This document shows, piece after piece, positions 14,101 to 23,495 of a DNA stretch of 64,000 bases. The notes under the pieces were generated by a model, which saw only the letters and a list, made by a program, of their open reading frames with translations, did not search any database and was not told the origin of the DNA. The stretch comes from Thunnus maccoyii (taxonomy: Eukaryota; Chordata; Actinopteri; Scombriformes; Scombridae), in contig NC_056539.1 of assembly GCF_910596095.1 (NCBI RefSeq), positions 7,576,501 through 7,640,500 on the forward strand, read 5' to 3'. Positions within the stretch are counted from its first letter, which is position 1. Every line of letters begins with the position of its first letter. Position numbers and translations under genes: made by a program.

Positions 14101-17100
14101 GAAACCAATTTCTGGCAGCTAAAGTCATCTTAAAATATATGTAAAAATGTAAATGCAGTTTATATTTTAATAAAATCACCAGAAATCTTGAAAGGAAAAG
14201 GAAAAGCCACAGCACTATGTGTGGCTCTGCTGACACAATGTTCACTGTAAGTTTAGAAAATATTTCATACTACTCATAAAAACTCACATTTTGATTTGAA
14301 AATCAATTTTAAAATATCAAAAAGCAGATGATACGGGACAAACAAAAAATGTCAAACAGTAAAATCATTTTCGCCATTCTGCAAAGATACTGCTGCTTTT
14401 TTAATAATTTATGTTGCAATCTCAAACAATCTTAAATTTTTAATATTTAACCTTCAAGGTTCTGTACATTTCTGTTTACCAATACTAAAAAACCACCAAT
14501 AAAGAAAATATATATCTATCTACAATACGTTTCATTTCATGTCATCATTACGTCACAGCTCTTCATTACACTGGCAGAGATGTGTTTTGAGAAAGGGTCA
14601 TGAGACTCTTCAGCATTACTTGTGCCCTTGACTGTTGTTTTTTTTTAATGTGAAGAAAAAAAAAATCCCCATATTCAGTATTTTCCCCCCAATGGCCTTC
14701 ATCACTACAAATCCTTTATTCTGATTTGGTTCACGAGAAAAATGTCTTATTATGTTGCTATACAGCAGCGCTGCAGGGAAGACAAGATGGGCCAAAATAG
14801 CAGGTCTGAAATCCACTTAAGCTTTATGTAAGCCAGACTGGCCTGAGGTTGTATGAGCCACAATACAGTCAGCTGTGCATAGCTGTCAGCACAGATATGT
14901 ATCCCAGTCAGACAAAGTCTCCTACTATTTATTATACATTACGCTTGGCTAAAAAGTAACTTGTACGGGAGAACTACCAAATTCATAAGGGTTGATCAAT
15001 ACTTAATAAAAGATCTAACATGGAGAAGAAAAAAAAATACATCCACTGCAAGGAAGCAGAGTAAATCTGTCATGCGTCCCCTGCATCAACCTGATCTGAA
15101 AACAATAGGTTGGGTCTGGGCCCTAACTGCTGACATCAACATGTTCCAGATATCGGACCACTCAATGGAAAAGCAGGAAGTATGCTGTTTGAACTTTAAG
15201 CATCAATGACAGAGAACTCGTCCATGTAGCGATCCGGTTACACTCGCTGTACAATCAGATCAGTATGTTTTCCTGGCTCAGTCAATTAAAAAAAAAACAG
15301 AGAGAAGCAGCCAATTAGCTACTAGCAAACCCTACATATGCTTGGCATGTCCCCCGACCCCCCCGCCCAAAAGCTTATCTCCCACCACCATAACACCGTC
15401 CCACCCAGTCCCTCTAGTAAACACAGCTTGGGTTAGAGACACTACCCCACACTGGACCGAAACTGTAACGCCTACCAAGATTACACTCCGGAGGGGTAAA
15501 AATAACCACTCAAACCTGCAGACTGCAAGTTGTCTTTTCCACACCTCACTTGCCAGCACATGCATACACCAGCAGGGCCTGACAGACATAAAATTGATAA
15601 ACAGAGAGACTGGCCATGTGTCAAAATGGTCAGTATCACCGTATCTGGTCGACATTTCCGTGTTGTGAAACTGTCTGCTGACAGCAAGGTATTAAGTCAT
15701 GTACTTGGAAACTGAAGGGTGTAAAATAACAGAGATAATAGATAAAATAAAGAGAAATAAGAGCCACAACAGGAGTAATAGTACGCCACAACAAGATATA
15801 TTGTAGTGCGACACATCACAACCTTGTTCTGACAGTGCTCTCACCTGGTTGCCGCCCCCAGTCCCAGGTCTCAATGATGGAGTGATGTACTGATGTTGAC
15901 GTCTCCTCCTCCTCTTTCTTCTCTTTGTCGTTCGGTTCATCCTTCTTTTGAGTTCCAAAGCAATCAGTGCAATCTTCTGAAAGAGTCAAAAGATATTCTG
16001 ACATTAACGTTAAAATGCTACCCCCCCCCCCCCCCCCCCGGCTCAGGTATCATCCTTTGACAGTGTGTAGAAACGTAGCATGTTGTCCTAAACGAATGGC
16101 AGTGAAGTGTAACACAGGTAACACAGGAACACAGGTGGTAAATGAATGCAGTAATCTCACAGTGCCATACCTGGGTGAGCTGATTCTTCTCCGTTGAATG
16201 TTATCTCCTCATCTTTTACCATTTCATTCCACATCTCACTCAATCCCTCTGGAGAGAATGCCCGCTGCAAGAAGAAGGAAGAAATCAACATCACTTACCA
16301 AATTTCAAACATAAGTATGTCACAGACAAGCTTTTATCGCATTATGAGGGTTTTATAATTGCAGCTAAAAAAATCCAGGGTGACCAGTGGCTCAGCTTGT
16401 TTTTGTGCTACAGTATCAGCTCAGAATGTCTCCTCACACAGCTGCATTTTTGAATAATAATTTCAATGTGTGTTATCTTGCCTGTATATCATTCCTCTTT
16501 GAATTCTTCCATCTGTTTCATTTGATGAAAGAAATCTGTTGTGCAGTTTCATAACCCAGCTAAGGAAATGAATACTGACTAGACTAATATCAATAGTAAG
16601 TGAACGATTAAGACTTCAAAATAGCTGCATCATCTCCTAGTTTCCAACTGAATCAAGGAAACATCTGTAGTAAAGTTTGGGTCACAAGCCTGGTAGTAAA
16701 CCATTGACGCACAGCTTTGCTTTGCTGAGAAATACACACAGATGGAAAGCCAACTCTTGCTTTCAAGGAATGTAATGTCTCGAATGTCAAAAACATGTTA
16801 GCTCAACAGACACAGCTGGACACCAGACCAGATACACAACACTAAAGCTGCCTTAAGCACCGGAGAGAGCTCTAACGATGAGAAAACTTGACACCCTTCT
16901 CCAATTTTAGTCCTGGTTTGGTAGTCCAAACCCATTTTCAAGTTCAGAGTGAGTCCAGACAAGCTTCAATTTAGGAAGGAGAAGCAGACAGCTCGCTGCA
17001 CTGCCCATTTTGTAATATGAGACAGTCGAGTCAGTTTCTTGTGTCACCATCTTCTCTAAATCCATCCTATATTAACACGCTTTATAATTACTACCAACAT

Positions 17101-17650
17101 GAGGTTGTTTTCACAACATAGACCTTTAAAAAAAAATACATTTTCCCTTAATTTACTGTGTTATTATAGGTTACACCTCTTTTCAGAAGCACACATGGAA
17201 AACAATAATCATCTGTGCAAAAGGCTTGATACAGCTTGCAGGTCAGTGGATTCAGATATGCCTGAAGAGATCTGTTGTGTCAGGTTATTGCAACAAATGT
17301 AGCCCCTATAGTTCAACTCTATGTTTGACTCTGACTATGTTATGATAGCAGAAGTCTGGATGTTTTTGCTGAATAGTTCTGAGATAGTGATAGATGTGAC
17401 TCATTTAATCGATTCAGAAAAGAAGAATTGAATCGACATTCACCATCAGAGAGGAGGCAACATTTAGAGGTTTTGCAGTAGTCATATGTGACTGAGCCCA
17501 CACAGTATCACGCTGTACTTTTAATCTGGAAAAGTATATATTTTCCTGGGATCCTCTTCTTTACTTGGGTACACATACCTGTAAGTCTATCTTCAGCCAT
17601 TTGTCATGAAATCTCAGCTGAGCATCGAGGGTAAAAGATGGAGAAGGCAT
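1..17650 (-). CDS. herc2: HERC2 giant E3 ubiquitin ligase, N-terminal ~1977 residues (gene continues left of window)
   Basis: Minus-strand gene of 37 coding exons in the window, start codon at 17648-17650 in the second exon, open at the left edge. Summed exons give 5932 nt, about 1977 residues of a protein that is about 4830 aa in human. Splice phases agree at every junction I checked. The order seen is: N-terminal leader, first RCC1-like propeller (about 405-770), helical region, cytochrome-b5-like domain (about 1180-1270), further helical region, and MIB/HERC2 domain (about 1840-1920). The catalytic HECT domain, the other RCC1 propellers, the DOC and ZZ domains are beyond the window. HERC2 is known as a nuclear and cytoplasmic ubiquitin ligase in DNA-damage signalling (RNF8, BRCA1, XPA) and as a partner of UBE3A. 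Similarity to human HERC2 is recalled, not computed, but is near identical over long stretches, so identity is secure. Confidence 0.97.
1100..4269 (-). CDS. herc2: herc2 coding exons 25-33: central helical region (residues ~1273-1747)
   Basis: Exons 4119-4269, 3810-4024, 3576-3708, 3208-3335, 2860-3055, 2320-2453, 1752-1928, 1444-1580 and 1100-1251. The donor of 4119-4269 ends GAATGTGCCA and the next exon begins AGTGG, so the junction restores Cys-Ala-Lys-Trp, which fixes both splice sites. Conserved blocks include [56 protein letters not shown] and [20 protein letters not shown]. The exon at 2320-2453 is the least conserved, an acidic low-complexity linker. A LINE fragment sits in the intron between 2453 and 2860. 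No enzymatic motif is visible. Confidence 0.93.
2522..2534. repeat. Left target-site duplication of the LINE fragment
   Basis: TTACTATGGTTTA, identical to 2811-2823 on the other side of the insert. Length and identity are typical of target-primed reverse transcription. Confidence 0.85.
2535..2810 (-). mobile_element. LINE (RTE-like) reverse-transcriptase fragment with target-site duplications
   Basis: Read on the minus strand, the insert encodes a reverse-transcriptase piece: [55 protein letters not shown] and [13 protein letters not shown]. These are motifs of the fingers/palm region of non-LTR retrotransposons; the wording resembles fish RTE-type elements. A small deletion breaks the frame near the NYRGIKL-KLWERE junction, so it is dead. 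A perfect 13-bp direct repeat, TTACTATGGTTTA, flanks it at 2522-2534 and 2811-2823. The fragment lacks both the 5' part and any 3' UTR or poly-A tail. It lies within a herc2 intron, in the same orientation as the gene. Confidence 0.85.
2811..2823. repeat. Right target-site duplication of the LINE fragment
   Basis: TTACTATGGTTTA, identical to 2522-2534. Together they mark one insertion of about 276 bp. Confidence 0.85.
4363..4734 (-). CDS. herc2: herc2 coding exons 23-24: cytochrome-b5-like heme/steroid-binding domain
   Basis: Exons 4558-4734 and 4363-4466. The first encodes [20 protein letters not shown] followed by KVYDIKDF, the core of the cytochrome b5 fold. The asparagine-histidine pair in LENHNKDGG sits where b5 proteins have their first heme-ligand region. 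The second exon supplies [17 protein letters not shown]. In HERC2 this domain is conserved in vertebrates, but its ligand is unproven. Compared with human there is a small insertion: fish has [13 protein letters not shown] where I recall human DFQTQSLTGNS. Confidence 0.94.
4871..6850 (-). CDS. herc2: herc2 coding exons 17-22: helical linker between RLD1 and cytochrome b5 domain
   Basis: Exons 6622-6850, 6363-6487, 5706-5884, 5406-5590, 5136-5291 and 4871-5056, encoding about residues 826-1179. Recognisable vertebrate HERC2 blocks include [57 protein letters not shown] and [13 protein letters not shown]. The exon at 5706-5884 carries a charged coiled-coil-like stretch ([16 protein letters not shown]). 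No catalytic motif is visible. All exons have consensus GT donors and AG acceptors and stay in one frame. Confidence 0.94.
7060..9271 (-). CDS. herc2: herc2 coding exons 10-16: first RCC1-like domain (RLD1)
   Basis: Exons 9083-9271, 8819-8970, 8160-8317, 7954-8067, 7618-7869, 7343-7537 and 7060-7260. The translation shows the repeating RCC1 blade signature: [54 protein letters not shown] and a divergent SWGSNDK. Between them are [35 protein letters not shown] and [11 protein letters not shown] strands. This is a seven-bladed beta-propeller of the RCC1 family, one of three in HERC2. Such propellers bind proteins or GTPases; that this one binds a given partner is not visible from sequence. Blades are split between exons, as is usual for HERC2. 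The final exon carries the conserved [20 protein letters not shown] block just after the propeller. Confidence 0.96.
9492..17650 (-). CDS. herc2: herc2 coding exons 1-9: N-terminal leader (residues 1-405)
   Basis: Coding exons, in gene order: 17579-17650, 16171-16264, 15845-15976, 13637-13859, 12447-12547, 10407-10548, 10200-10304, 9924-10095 and 9492-9665. The protein starts [20 protein letters not shown], a vertebrate HERC2 N-terminus. An acidic/lysine-rich low-complexity stretch ([14 protein letters not shown]) follows, then helical segments ending in the conserved [17 protein letters not shown] block. The acceptor of exon 9492-9665 is decided by frame: two AGs lie close together (after 9665 and after 9655 on the + strand), and only the outer one avoids an immediate TGA. 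Introns here are the longest of the herc2 part (1.2-2.0 kb). No domain with a known activity falls in this part. Boundaries are by eye. Confidence 0.93.
11131..11163. repeat. (TG)n microsatellite
   Basis: 33 bases of uninterrupted TG dinucleotide, in a herc2 intron. Likely length-polymorphic. Confidence 0.97.
11901..11978. repeat. Short remnant of GCTGCAAC-type TIR element
   Basis: Contains ACTAACGATTAATTGATTCA and ends ATCATTAGTTGCAGCCCC. It is a short, internally deleted relative of the elements at 24321-24540 and 54445-54758. Confidence 0.55.
13300..13612. repeat. Decayed dispersed teleost repeat
   Basis: The stretch reads like a very common fish interspersed repeat: CATCCATTCATTGTCTATCT at the left, a 'GGCAAGAGGCTGGGTAAACCC' middle, 'ACACTCACATTCACACCTCC', 'GTGGGAGAACCC', and 'GAACCCTGGACCTTCTTGCC' near the right end. 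The family name is not claimed. A second decayed relative is at 59280-59515. Confidence 0.65.
13860..15844. other. herc2 intron, 2.0 kb, nothing recognised
   Basis: AT-rich intron between coding exons 15845-15976 and 13637-13859. It contains short homopolymer runs only. Small ORFs on both strands overlap and have no recognisable motif. Confidence 0.6.
16021..16039. repeat. Poly-C tract (19 C)
   Basis: Nineteen consecutive C, 45 bases upstream (in gene direction) of the herc2 exon at 15845-15976. On the transcribed strand this is a G tract inside the intron, close to the acceptor. Confidence 0.97.
16265..17578. other. herc2 intron, 1.3 kb, nothing recognised
   Basis: Between the start-codon exon (17579-17687) and exon 16171-16264. 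No repeat or conserved reading frame recognised. Confidence 0.6.
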
Positions 17651-17687
17651 CTTCCCCTCTCCTCTCCTGGCTGCAAACGCAGCCAAC

Positions 17688-18633
17688 CTGCAAGATAAAG
17701 AGATGAAAAGCTGTGTTACTAATACAAGTCAAACTTACAACGTCACCATTAGAGAAGAATCATAGTTACACAATTATATACCTAATAGTGTGAGGTTGGT
17801 TAACATCAGCATGCACTTATCATAGCATGTTTCCAGTTTGCTTTGAATTGCCACAAATGTCAACATCTATGTTTTACAATGGAAACTTACACTAACATAA
17901 CCTCAAACTAGTGAACTGGCGGATTTACACAATCAGAGAAACCACAGACAGCTGATATTATAAACCAAATGTAAACAAAAGGGTTGCCCACCACTAATTT
18001 CAGAAGCATAGCACTGAACCACTCCCAAATTCAATGACAGGTGTTCAATACACAAGCTGACATGACACAGAAACTATGTTACGTCTAAATGTTGCTGCTT
18101 TCCATCATGCATGTTTCAGTTGCGAAGTTAAGTTACACAAACTGCTTTATCATTAGCTAGGTGAGCCATTTCAGTTATATGTGTGATCGTAACTATAATT
18201 ATATGCTCATAAACTCACTACTATGACTTCATTTACATAAATAACGCTCGGGTTTAGGGCCAGAGATGTACCCTTAACTGTAACGTTAAATGACGTTGGG
18301 AGTATTAAAATGCTAGCAAGGGCACAGTCTCTCTTAACGTTGATACCGTAGTTACAACAAGGTTATCATACATGAACTAACATAGACACCACTTCAGCAG
18401 TTAATAACATACTGACACAGCATCAGTACGCTCATGAAGCAAAACATATTGCAAGGTAACGTTCACGTTAGCTTGGCGGCTAGGCTAACTAGCTTGCTAA
18501 CGCTGAACCAGCTCTCATCATCCAGGCAGCGATGAACAAGCTTCTGTGACACTGAACCGAGAGAGGTGCAGCGTTTAGGAAAGTTCAACAACATAACGGA
18601 TATCTGAATTTTAACGACAGATTTCTAAATTAC
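17688..18633. other. herc2 first intron, 0.95 kb, nothing recognised
   Basis: Separates the likely non-coding exon 1 from the start-codon exon. No repeat or coding signal seen. Confidence 0.55.
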
Positions 18634-18960
18634 CTGCGGTCTCTTCTTATGCTATTCTCGTCCCCTCAGCTGCTTTGCTGCATTAACAGGACGTGCATAA
18701 TGGGCTTGATTGACAGGTCGCGGACTAGGGCACGAGGCATGGAAACAAATTACGTAGTCGTAACTGTGAGAGTCGAAGCGATGGATATGTTTCACCACAT
18801 CCTGCGGAGGCGGGGTTTCACTGCACTGTGGTCGCTTGGACGGACTCTACTCCGCCCGCTCCTACTGACGGGTTTACTAAACGGGCGCTCCGTCTGTATC
18901 CGAGGCGGGACATAGGAGGGGCGGGGTTGGCCTGGAATGAAGGCCGCTAGGGGGCGGTTC
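18634..18960 (-). promoter_or_regulatory. herc2: herc2 non-coding first exon and GC-rich promoter
   Basis: A GT donor (TAC on the + strand at 18631-18633) ends a likely 5'-UTR exon starting at 18634. It would join the acceptor after 17687, placing the start codon in exon 2, as in other HERC2 genes. The region up to about 18960 is CpG-rich against an AT-rich background. A GC box (GGGGCGGGG) lies at 18918-18926. No TATA box is obvious. The exact start site cannot be read. Confidence 0.6.
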
Positions 18961-18996
18961 GTCTCGAGGAAAAAGTGGGAGTATTTATTTGACAGT

Positions 18997-19562
18997 CAGG
19001 GCTGGCACTAAAACACTTAGTGGCCCCCCTCCGAAAACTTAGATAAATAGATGAATACATGTGCAGCAATGGTTCTGAAGACAGAATGATGCAATATTAA
19101 CAATATTTACTAAAACAAAACTAATTACAATATGTTACTAAAAAACATGTCAAAATCAACAAAAACACAAGAACAACATGCAAAATTCACAAAGGGGAAT
19201 CATAAATAGACAATATAGAATTTAAGTATAAATATAATTTAAATAGATCTTGAAACAGAACTGAAATGTACTTTGTTTGGAGACACAATATATACAAAAG
19301 ATTCATGAGTAATAGCCAACACAGATACAAATACAGTCTCAAAATGTGTAGATTCTTTTGAAACAAATACACAACTAATAACTACAACCTCTCACATGAC
19401 ATAAATTAAAACCAAAACATATCAATGCCCTGGGCAGGCACCACAAAGCTAGTGCGCATGATAGGGGCACTGGGAGCATGTTAACTGCAGCTCATTCCAG
19501 TGCATAGTGAAACTGGCCCCCTATGCGGTTGCCTACATTGCCCACAGCTAGGACCGGGCCTG
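18997..19562. mobile_element. hAT-like non-autonomous DNA transposon with 8-bp target-site duplication
   Basis: The 566-bp insert begins CAGGGCTGGCACTAAAACAC and its other end, reverse-complemented, begins CAGGCCCGGTCCTAGCTGTG. The first ~14 bases are an imperfect terminal inverted repeat of the CAGGSCYGG..CTA type. Flanks are TTGACAGT (18989-18996) and TTGACAGG (19563-19570), matching at 7 of 8 bases. CAG-type ends with 8-bp duplications are the hallmark of hAT transposons. The inside is AT-rich and has no transposase frame, so it would depend on an enzyme made elsewhere. Confidence 0.75.
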
Positions 19563-19570
19563 TTGACAGG

Positions 19571-21150
19571 TTACATATTTTATATAATTTTATGTATTAT
19601 TCAGTTATAGTGATTATTATTTTAAAATGTGTTTGAATGTCTTTTTAAAATCATTACCATGCTTTGGAAACAAATGTAACATTTCATGTCAATAAAGCCA
19701 AAAAAAAAAAAAAAAAGAATGGGATGTTTTTGAATTGAATATTGTTTAATCTGCCTGTATAATTTGGCTTCACTTATGGTTTTATCTGAGCGTTTTGAGC
19801 ATGGCTATATACTTGTGTACTCTTGTTATTTTCTCTATTAAATGTAATATGTTTTTAATGCTGTAGCACTCTGACATTCACTGTGAATGAAAAGTACAAT
19901 ACAAATTAAATAAATTTATTTATTATTAAATCTCAACCCAACCGGTCAAAGCAGATGGCCGCCCACCAAGAGCCGGGGTCTGCTTGAGGTTTCTACCCGT
20001 TAAAGGGGAGTTTTTCCTTACCGCTGTCGCCAAGTGCTTGCTCATGGGGGAATTGTTGGGTCTCTGTAAATTAAAGAGTACGGTCTTGACCTGCTCTATG
20101 TGAAAAGTGCCTTGAGATGACTTCTGTTGTGATATGGCGCTATATAAATAAAAATTGATTGATTGATTGATTGATTAAATGCATTGTTGTCACTATTATT
20201 ATTATTACACAGTCATCAGAAATGTGGGTTCCTTGTCTAGTGTTTTTTGTTCCTATGAAAAGCAACACACCTGGGATCACCTTCCCCCATTGTCCACCTG
20301 GTTTAGTCTTCTGGATGTAGAACAATATTTTAAAAGGCAGATTAGCCAAATAGCTAAATCTGTTAACTCAAAATGTAATCAGTATTATTTCAGCAACCTA
20401 ACCTAGACAGATTACTGAATGTGACAGAGGCCCAGTTGTCAGGGGACCAGTATGCCCAACCCCATGTGTGAAGATATCTCATTACAGACAGATACAGTAA
20501 CATTTCCTTTTGACAAAATGAACAAATGGCATCAACATTTACTTTAATATTATGCTATCATGTCACATCAAGAAGGAGTGTTTATAACACTGAGGTTTCA
20601 TGCAGAAAGTTAAGTTGGGGTTCAAGTTGTGTGAAGTTCAGTTAGGCTCAGAGTGACACTATACCATATGAGCTCCACATATTTGCTGGAAAAACTATAT
20701 AACTCTGTTCTTGGGCATTTGGTGTCTTGCTCAAGGAGACTCTAGCAGCAAGGCGGACGCATGGGGAGAGATGTAAGAGTGTATATTCAGCTCAGTTCAT
20801 ACTGTGTTAGCTCAAGGGGATATTTTTGCTTCATCAGTCAGGAGGAAGACTGTAGGCAGCATTCCAGGATTAATAGCACAAAAGAGCACAGTGTGGTAGA
20901 TGTTGTTTTAATGTGTTATCATTGAGATGGGTTTACAGTGAGATCTTGAGTCGCATTTAATTGATTAAAATGAATATATACGGATTGGCAATAATCAAAG
21001 AAGCTTTTCTATAAGTCGAAAATTTCAGAGGTGAAGAAAACATGCGCCTTGTATCAAACTGGATCTCATAGCAAAGGGGTATTTGCTGTTGAGACACCTT
21101 ATTTGGTGTAAAAAGTGCCAAGCATGAGGGCTGCTGCAGCCGGGTGCCCC
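19571..21150. other. Intergenic region between herc2 and nipa1
   Basis: Divergent intergenic DNA. It holds the retroelement 3' tail at about 19930-20175 and an A17-type homopolymer near 19700. No gene was recognised. Any shared regulatory sequence for the divergent pair would lie here or in 18.6-19.0 kb. Confidence 0.6.
19930..20175 (+). repeat. LINE-type 3' end with (ATTG)n tail
   Basis: Contains a sequence common in teleost genomes: 'GGTTTCTACCCGTTAAAGG', 'TTTTTCCTTACCGCTGTCGC', 'CAAGTGCTTGCTCATGGGGG' and 'GGCGCTATATAAATAAAAAT', ending in GATTGATTGATTGATTGATT. Conserved 3' UTR ending in a short tandem repeat fits the tail of L2/CR1-type LINEs or a SINE using it. No reverse-transcriptase sequence remains, so this is a 5'-truncated copy. 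The family name is inferred. Confidence 0.65.
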
Positions 21151-21158
21151 ATAGAACG

Positions 21159-21168
21159 GCGCATGCGC
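21159..21168. promoter_or_regulatory. NRF1-type palindromic site in nipa1 promoter
   Basis: GCGCATGCGC followed by A, the core of the NRF1 consensus, 88 bases before the nipa1 start codon. It lies in a small CpG-containing patch. Function is inferred from the motif and position only. Confidence 0.6.
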
Positions 21169-21255
21169 AGTGTCACACTTCCCAATCCAAACAGTAACGG
21201 TGGGTTGTTGACTCTCAGTCATTCTGCTGTTGAACCAAATGAACTATAACCAGAA

Positions 21256-23495
21256 ATGGCGTTTGACTCGGAACTAAACGCTGTCTCCTCGTTGCCAGTT
21301 GCTGGAATAGTAATAGCAGTAATATCAAGTTTCATCAACGGGTCGACATTTGTGCTGCAAAAGAAGGGAATATTACGCTCCCGCGACAGAGGTAGACTGA
21401 AACAGCAGATAAGTAGACCAACACAACATTTTCTTAAACAATGCTTATGTGAGAAGAAGTAGTAGAAGCATATCAATGATATCATGAAGTCGAGTAAAGC
21501 CCCACAAACTAAACTCTTCCTGTATTTTCTCCAGGAGGGTCGTACCTCGGGGATGCCGTGTGGTGGAGTGGCACACTGGCCAGTGAGTATAGCGCCATCT
21601 ATTGACTCGGTCTGGATGTACATTTAATAAGAAATCAGCTTCATCATTAACAGAACCTTATATTTCGTGCATCTTTAAGGTAAAATGTAACAATGTAACG
21701 CTAACAGTCTGAACAAATGTACAATATGTGTATAATATTAACAAATGTGTCAAAAAATGTGTTTATGAATCTCATTAAGTGATCGTTGGTCAAATTGGGA
21801 ATTTCCTGGCGTACAATGTGGCCCCTGCTGTGATAGTTACACCTCTAGGAGCCCTTGGAGTGTTATTTGGGTAAGTTTAAGACAGAATTGGATTCTCTTA
21901 CATTGCTTTTATTAAGCGTTTAGCTTGACATTGTGATATATGGTTTGTCTAGACGAGAAACATCATTACATACAGCAACAGCATTTAAGACTTTAATCAG
22001 AATCTGTAAGTCACAGGCATTGGATTTTTTTTGCTTTATAGTTTATTTTTTAAAAAAATCCTATTTAATTTGTTTAAAACAAAACGAGAATGTGATTTGT
22101 CATCATTTTAGTGTTGGACAGTGAGTGGACAGGTTTGATACCTCAAACGCTGTAAAGTTATGGTTAATTATCAATCTTTTTCACTGTCATTTTAAAAACT
22201 AAAATTATTCATTTTTAATACAATTTTGTTGCCAAGACATTAGGTTTAGTTTAGTTTATTTGTTTGACACAAAAAACATAATTCATTGCAGGGGTACAAA
22301 GGATTGTGCAGGTGAGATAAAAAAAAAAAAAATCCTAAAGAATTGAAGACAAAAAAAAGAAAAACTGAAGCCTATCAAAGGAGAAAAAATATCAATACAT
22401 GAGCACAAACAGAAGAAAAAAAATGAAAGCCATCATGAAGCGTTTTAACCTCATTGTGTCACTGTATCATTTCACATCAGCAAGCAGAAACGTGCTTAGT
22501 GAAGACATAAAACTGTTTGTATAAATACCTTCAGGACTATGAATTGCCTTGGGTGTGTTGATAAAAGAGGCTTTTTGTGTGATGCAGGGCTGTGCTGGCC
22601 TCTTGGATCTTGGATGAGCATTTAAATATCCTGGGGAAGCTTGGCTGTGTTTTATGTTGCTGCGGCTCTGTTGTGCTCATCATTCATGCCCCTAAAGCAG
22701 AGACTGTAACGTCGAGTCAGGAGCTAGAGGAGAGGATATCGGACCCAGGTGACTAAGTCAAGGTTTTTTTTTGCCTTTAGTTTACTTTAGTAACTGATAA
22801 ATGTGGAATTATTAAAGATGAAGTACACTGTAGAGGTGCAAGCAGACAAGTAGTCCATGTGCAATCCAAGTAATATCAGTTCTTTCATTTTTATATTACT
22901 AAGTCAAAGTAAACATCTTTTACATATATAATCGAATGCTCTTATAAATGAAGATATCACTAAAAATGTCCATTCTCATCCTGCAGTGTTTGTAATTTAT
23001 GCTCTCTTGGTGGTCCTGATGCTGGTCGTGCTAATCGTGTGGATGGCTCCAGCTCACGGCACATCAAACATCATGGTGTACGTCGCCATATGTTCCCTCT
23101 TGGGAAGCTTCACAGTTCCGAGCAGCAAAGGACTTGGCCTGGCAGCACAAGACGTCTTTGGTGAAGGGCCTTCAAGCAGCAGAGCGCTGGCTCTCTTCCT
23201 GGGCTTGCTGGGAACACTGGCTGTCAGCATCTTTATACAGTTCTACTTCATCAATAAGGCCTTGGAGTCCTTCAGCTCCAACATGTTCGAAGCCGTTTAC
23301 TACGTGACGTTCACATCCACCGTGATTCTTGCTTCTGCTCTTCTCTTCAAAGAATGGACTGCACTAACTTTAACTGACAGCCTTGCCATGCTTTGTGGTC
23401 TGACAACAGTGTGCGTTGGGGTGGTTTTACTCCGCATATCCCAGGAGGCCTCGCTTACTTGGAAGCAGAAGGGCTTACGGGAAAAGACAGACTGA
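21256..23495 (+). CDS. nipa1: NIPA1 magnesium transporter, complete, 314 aa
   Basis: Five coding exons: 21256-21391, 21535-21582, 21780-21870, 22588-22748 and 22987-23495 (945 nt with stop). All junctions keep frame and use GT-AG. The protein has the NIPA family core: [14 protein letters not shown] after TM1, [66 protein letters not shown], and a C-terminal pair of membrane segments. Nine hydrophobic segments are expected for the family; it carries Mg2+ across endosomal and plasma membranes. Human NIPA1 (329 aa) has a poly-alanine N-terminus that expands in disease and underlies SPG6 spastic paraplegia; this fish protein starts [20 protein letters not shown] and has no alanine run. It is the NIPA1 rather than NIPA2 copy by the QKKGI motif and position next to herc2. 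Confidence 0.95.

Noticed and set aside
18649-18915. 88-aa plus-strand frame in the herc2 promoter
   Set aside because: CpG-rich promoter sequence; Arg-rich random product, no homologue recognised.
21219-21623. 134-aa minus-strand frame across the nipa1 start
   Set aside because: Overlaps nipa1 exons 1 and 2 and its intron; no domain.
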